The translations under genes and the position numbers were made by a program. Of a stretch of 64,000 nucleotides of DNA, positions 63,199-64,000 are shown piece by piece. This DNA is from Mesorhabditis belari (taxonomy: Eukaryota > Nematoda > Chromadorea > Rhabditida > Rhabditidae). The notes under the pieces were generated by a model that was not told where the DNA came from, ran no database searches, and saw only the letters and a list, made by a program, of their open reading frames with translations. The DNA is taken from positions 1,224,747 to 1,288,746 of the forward strand of contig CAUEEP010000909.1 in NCBI GenBank assembly GCA_958450365.1, given 5' to 3'. Each line of letters starts with the position of its first letter. The first letter of the stretch is position 1.

Positions 63199-64000
63199 TA
63201 TATTTATTGAAGTCTCGTATTTCTCTAATAAATTGCCCGGCATTTCATTTTGAATGCCATGAATGAAAACTCACGTCATAGAAACATTGGTCTACGAGTC
63301 CGCAATAGTGTACCAATTTGTAGCTTTCCAAAAGTACTTATGAAAGTATGCTTATTTTGTTCGTCTTAATCAGTTTGGGAATCTCAAACACAGTTCGACA
63401 CTCAAAACCCTGTGCGTTTGAATGATCGAATCTGGGACTGAGAGTCACTTTTGTACTAAATTTATTGGTCAAGCATTAGAACCAATGTGTGACAACAATA
63501 GTACTAGGCTCGTAAAGAACATTAGCTAGTTAAGAATTGAATAATTTTGAACGTGTACTCGAAAAATAAATAGCAAGATAGCAGAGAAAAACAAAATAGC
63601 ACTTGAACGTGCCCAATGATTTTCAGGTGAATTATACGAATAGCTGACTGTTTGTATTACAATTTGGCTGTATGCTTTAAAATCTTTCGTTGCAATGTAC
63701 AAATAAAATCGTTTCAGTGACTTTTATCTACCCATAATAGAGAAATACACCGCAAGATAGGCATTGCATTGCATCAAAGAAAAAGATAGGCATTGCAATA
63801 TCAAAGGAATAAAATTTGGTACATATGTACAAAAGGTACAGAAATCATGGGAACTCCTTGAAGTGAGGATTCCATTTCTGGACCTCGGGGCTCCAGTCTC
63901 GACATTTGGCGGGCCACTAAATTTGTGTTTTCAATAAGAATTGAATCTCTAATTGAATCTTCTACTTTTAAGAAACAGCTGTGATTTATAAAAACCATTT
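63199..64000. other. 3' flank, nothing recognised
   Basis: An AATAAA signal at about 63228 may serve the sulfotransferase. The rest is AT-rich without motif-bearing ORFs. Confidence 0.4.

Overview
The window reads as nuclear DNA of a nematode, probably rhabditid/tylenchid-like. It is AT-rich, with many short GT-AG introns and small genes. It carries two serpentine chemoreceptor-type genes, an HTEL-ending PDI, a nematode-type carbohydrate sulfotransferase, small secreted peptide genes, and a dense load of Tc1/mariner elements and MITEs. Nothing bacterial, viral or CRISPR-like was seen. All gene models were spliced by eye and checked by exon phase. No database search was run, so family names rest on motifs visible in the translations. 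Species cannot be named. || Layout: 0-2.3 kb holds two divergently transcribed, related cysteine-rich secreted peptide genes. 4.0-6.9 kb holds a tightly spaced pair of paralogous genes of unknown function on the minus strand (103 bp apart, operon-like), one with a Tc1 remnant in an intron. 7.4-12.2 kb is mobile DNA: a mariner with a single internal stop, two MITE families, and a broken CAP-like gene. 12.5-15.9 kb holds a Gly/Tyr-rich secreted protein, a short membrane protein and a TRIM/RBCC-type gene with two RING-like zinc regions. 17.7-21.9 kb is a complete 483-aa sugar-transporter (SLC2/GLUT-like) gene whose introns carry a MITE and a Tc3-like remnant. 22.8-28.7 kb is accessory DNA: chained palindromes, a GC-rich island, a small secreted peptide gene, a Tc1 element with one end amplified five times in tandem, and a piggyBac fragment. 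|| 28,767-38,707 is a giant inverted repeat of almost 10 kb (arms of about 4.8 kb, spacer of about 0.4 kb). The left arm holds an apparently intact cathepsin L-like cysteine protease gene. The right-arm copy has three reading-frame-breaking indels, one of them inside the active-site Asn motif. The right arm also holds exon 1 of a chemoreceptor whose other five exons lie just outside the palindrome; the left arm has only that exon 1. Each arm therefore keeps one working gene and one broken duplicate. || 41-47 kb holds LINE fragments, a two-tRNA SINE-like unit, and a complete PDI gene (42.7-44.8 kb). 47.9-51.2 kb is a second complete serpentine receptor. 53.3-54.5 kb is a second near-complete mariner. 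55.8-61.0 kb is a trypsin-like serine protease whose introns are filled with nested transposons. 61.4-63.2 kb is a sulfotransferase. The genes do not form one pathway. They look like an accessory nematode region of secreted proteases, peptides and chemoreceptors, inflated and rearranged by TA-targeting DNA transposons and foldback elements.
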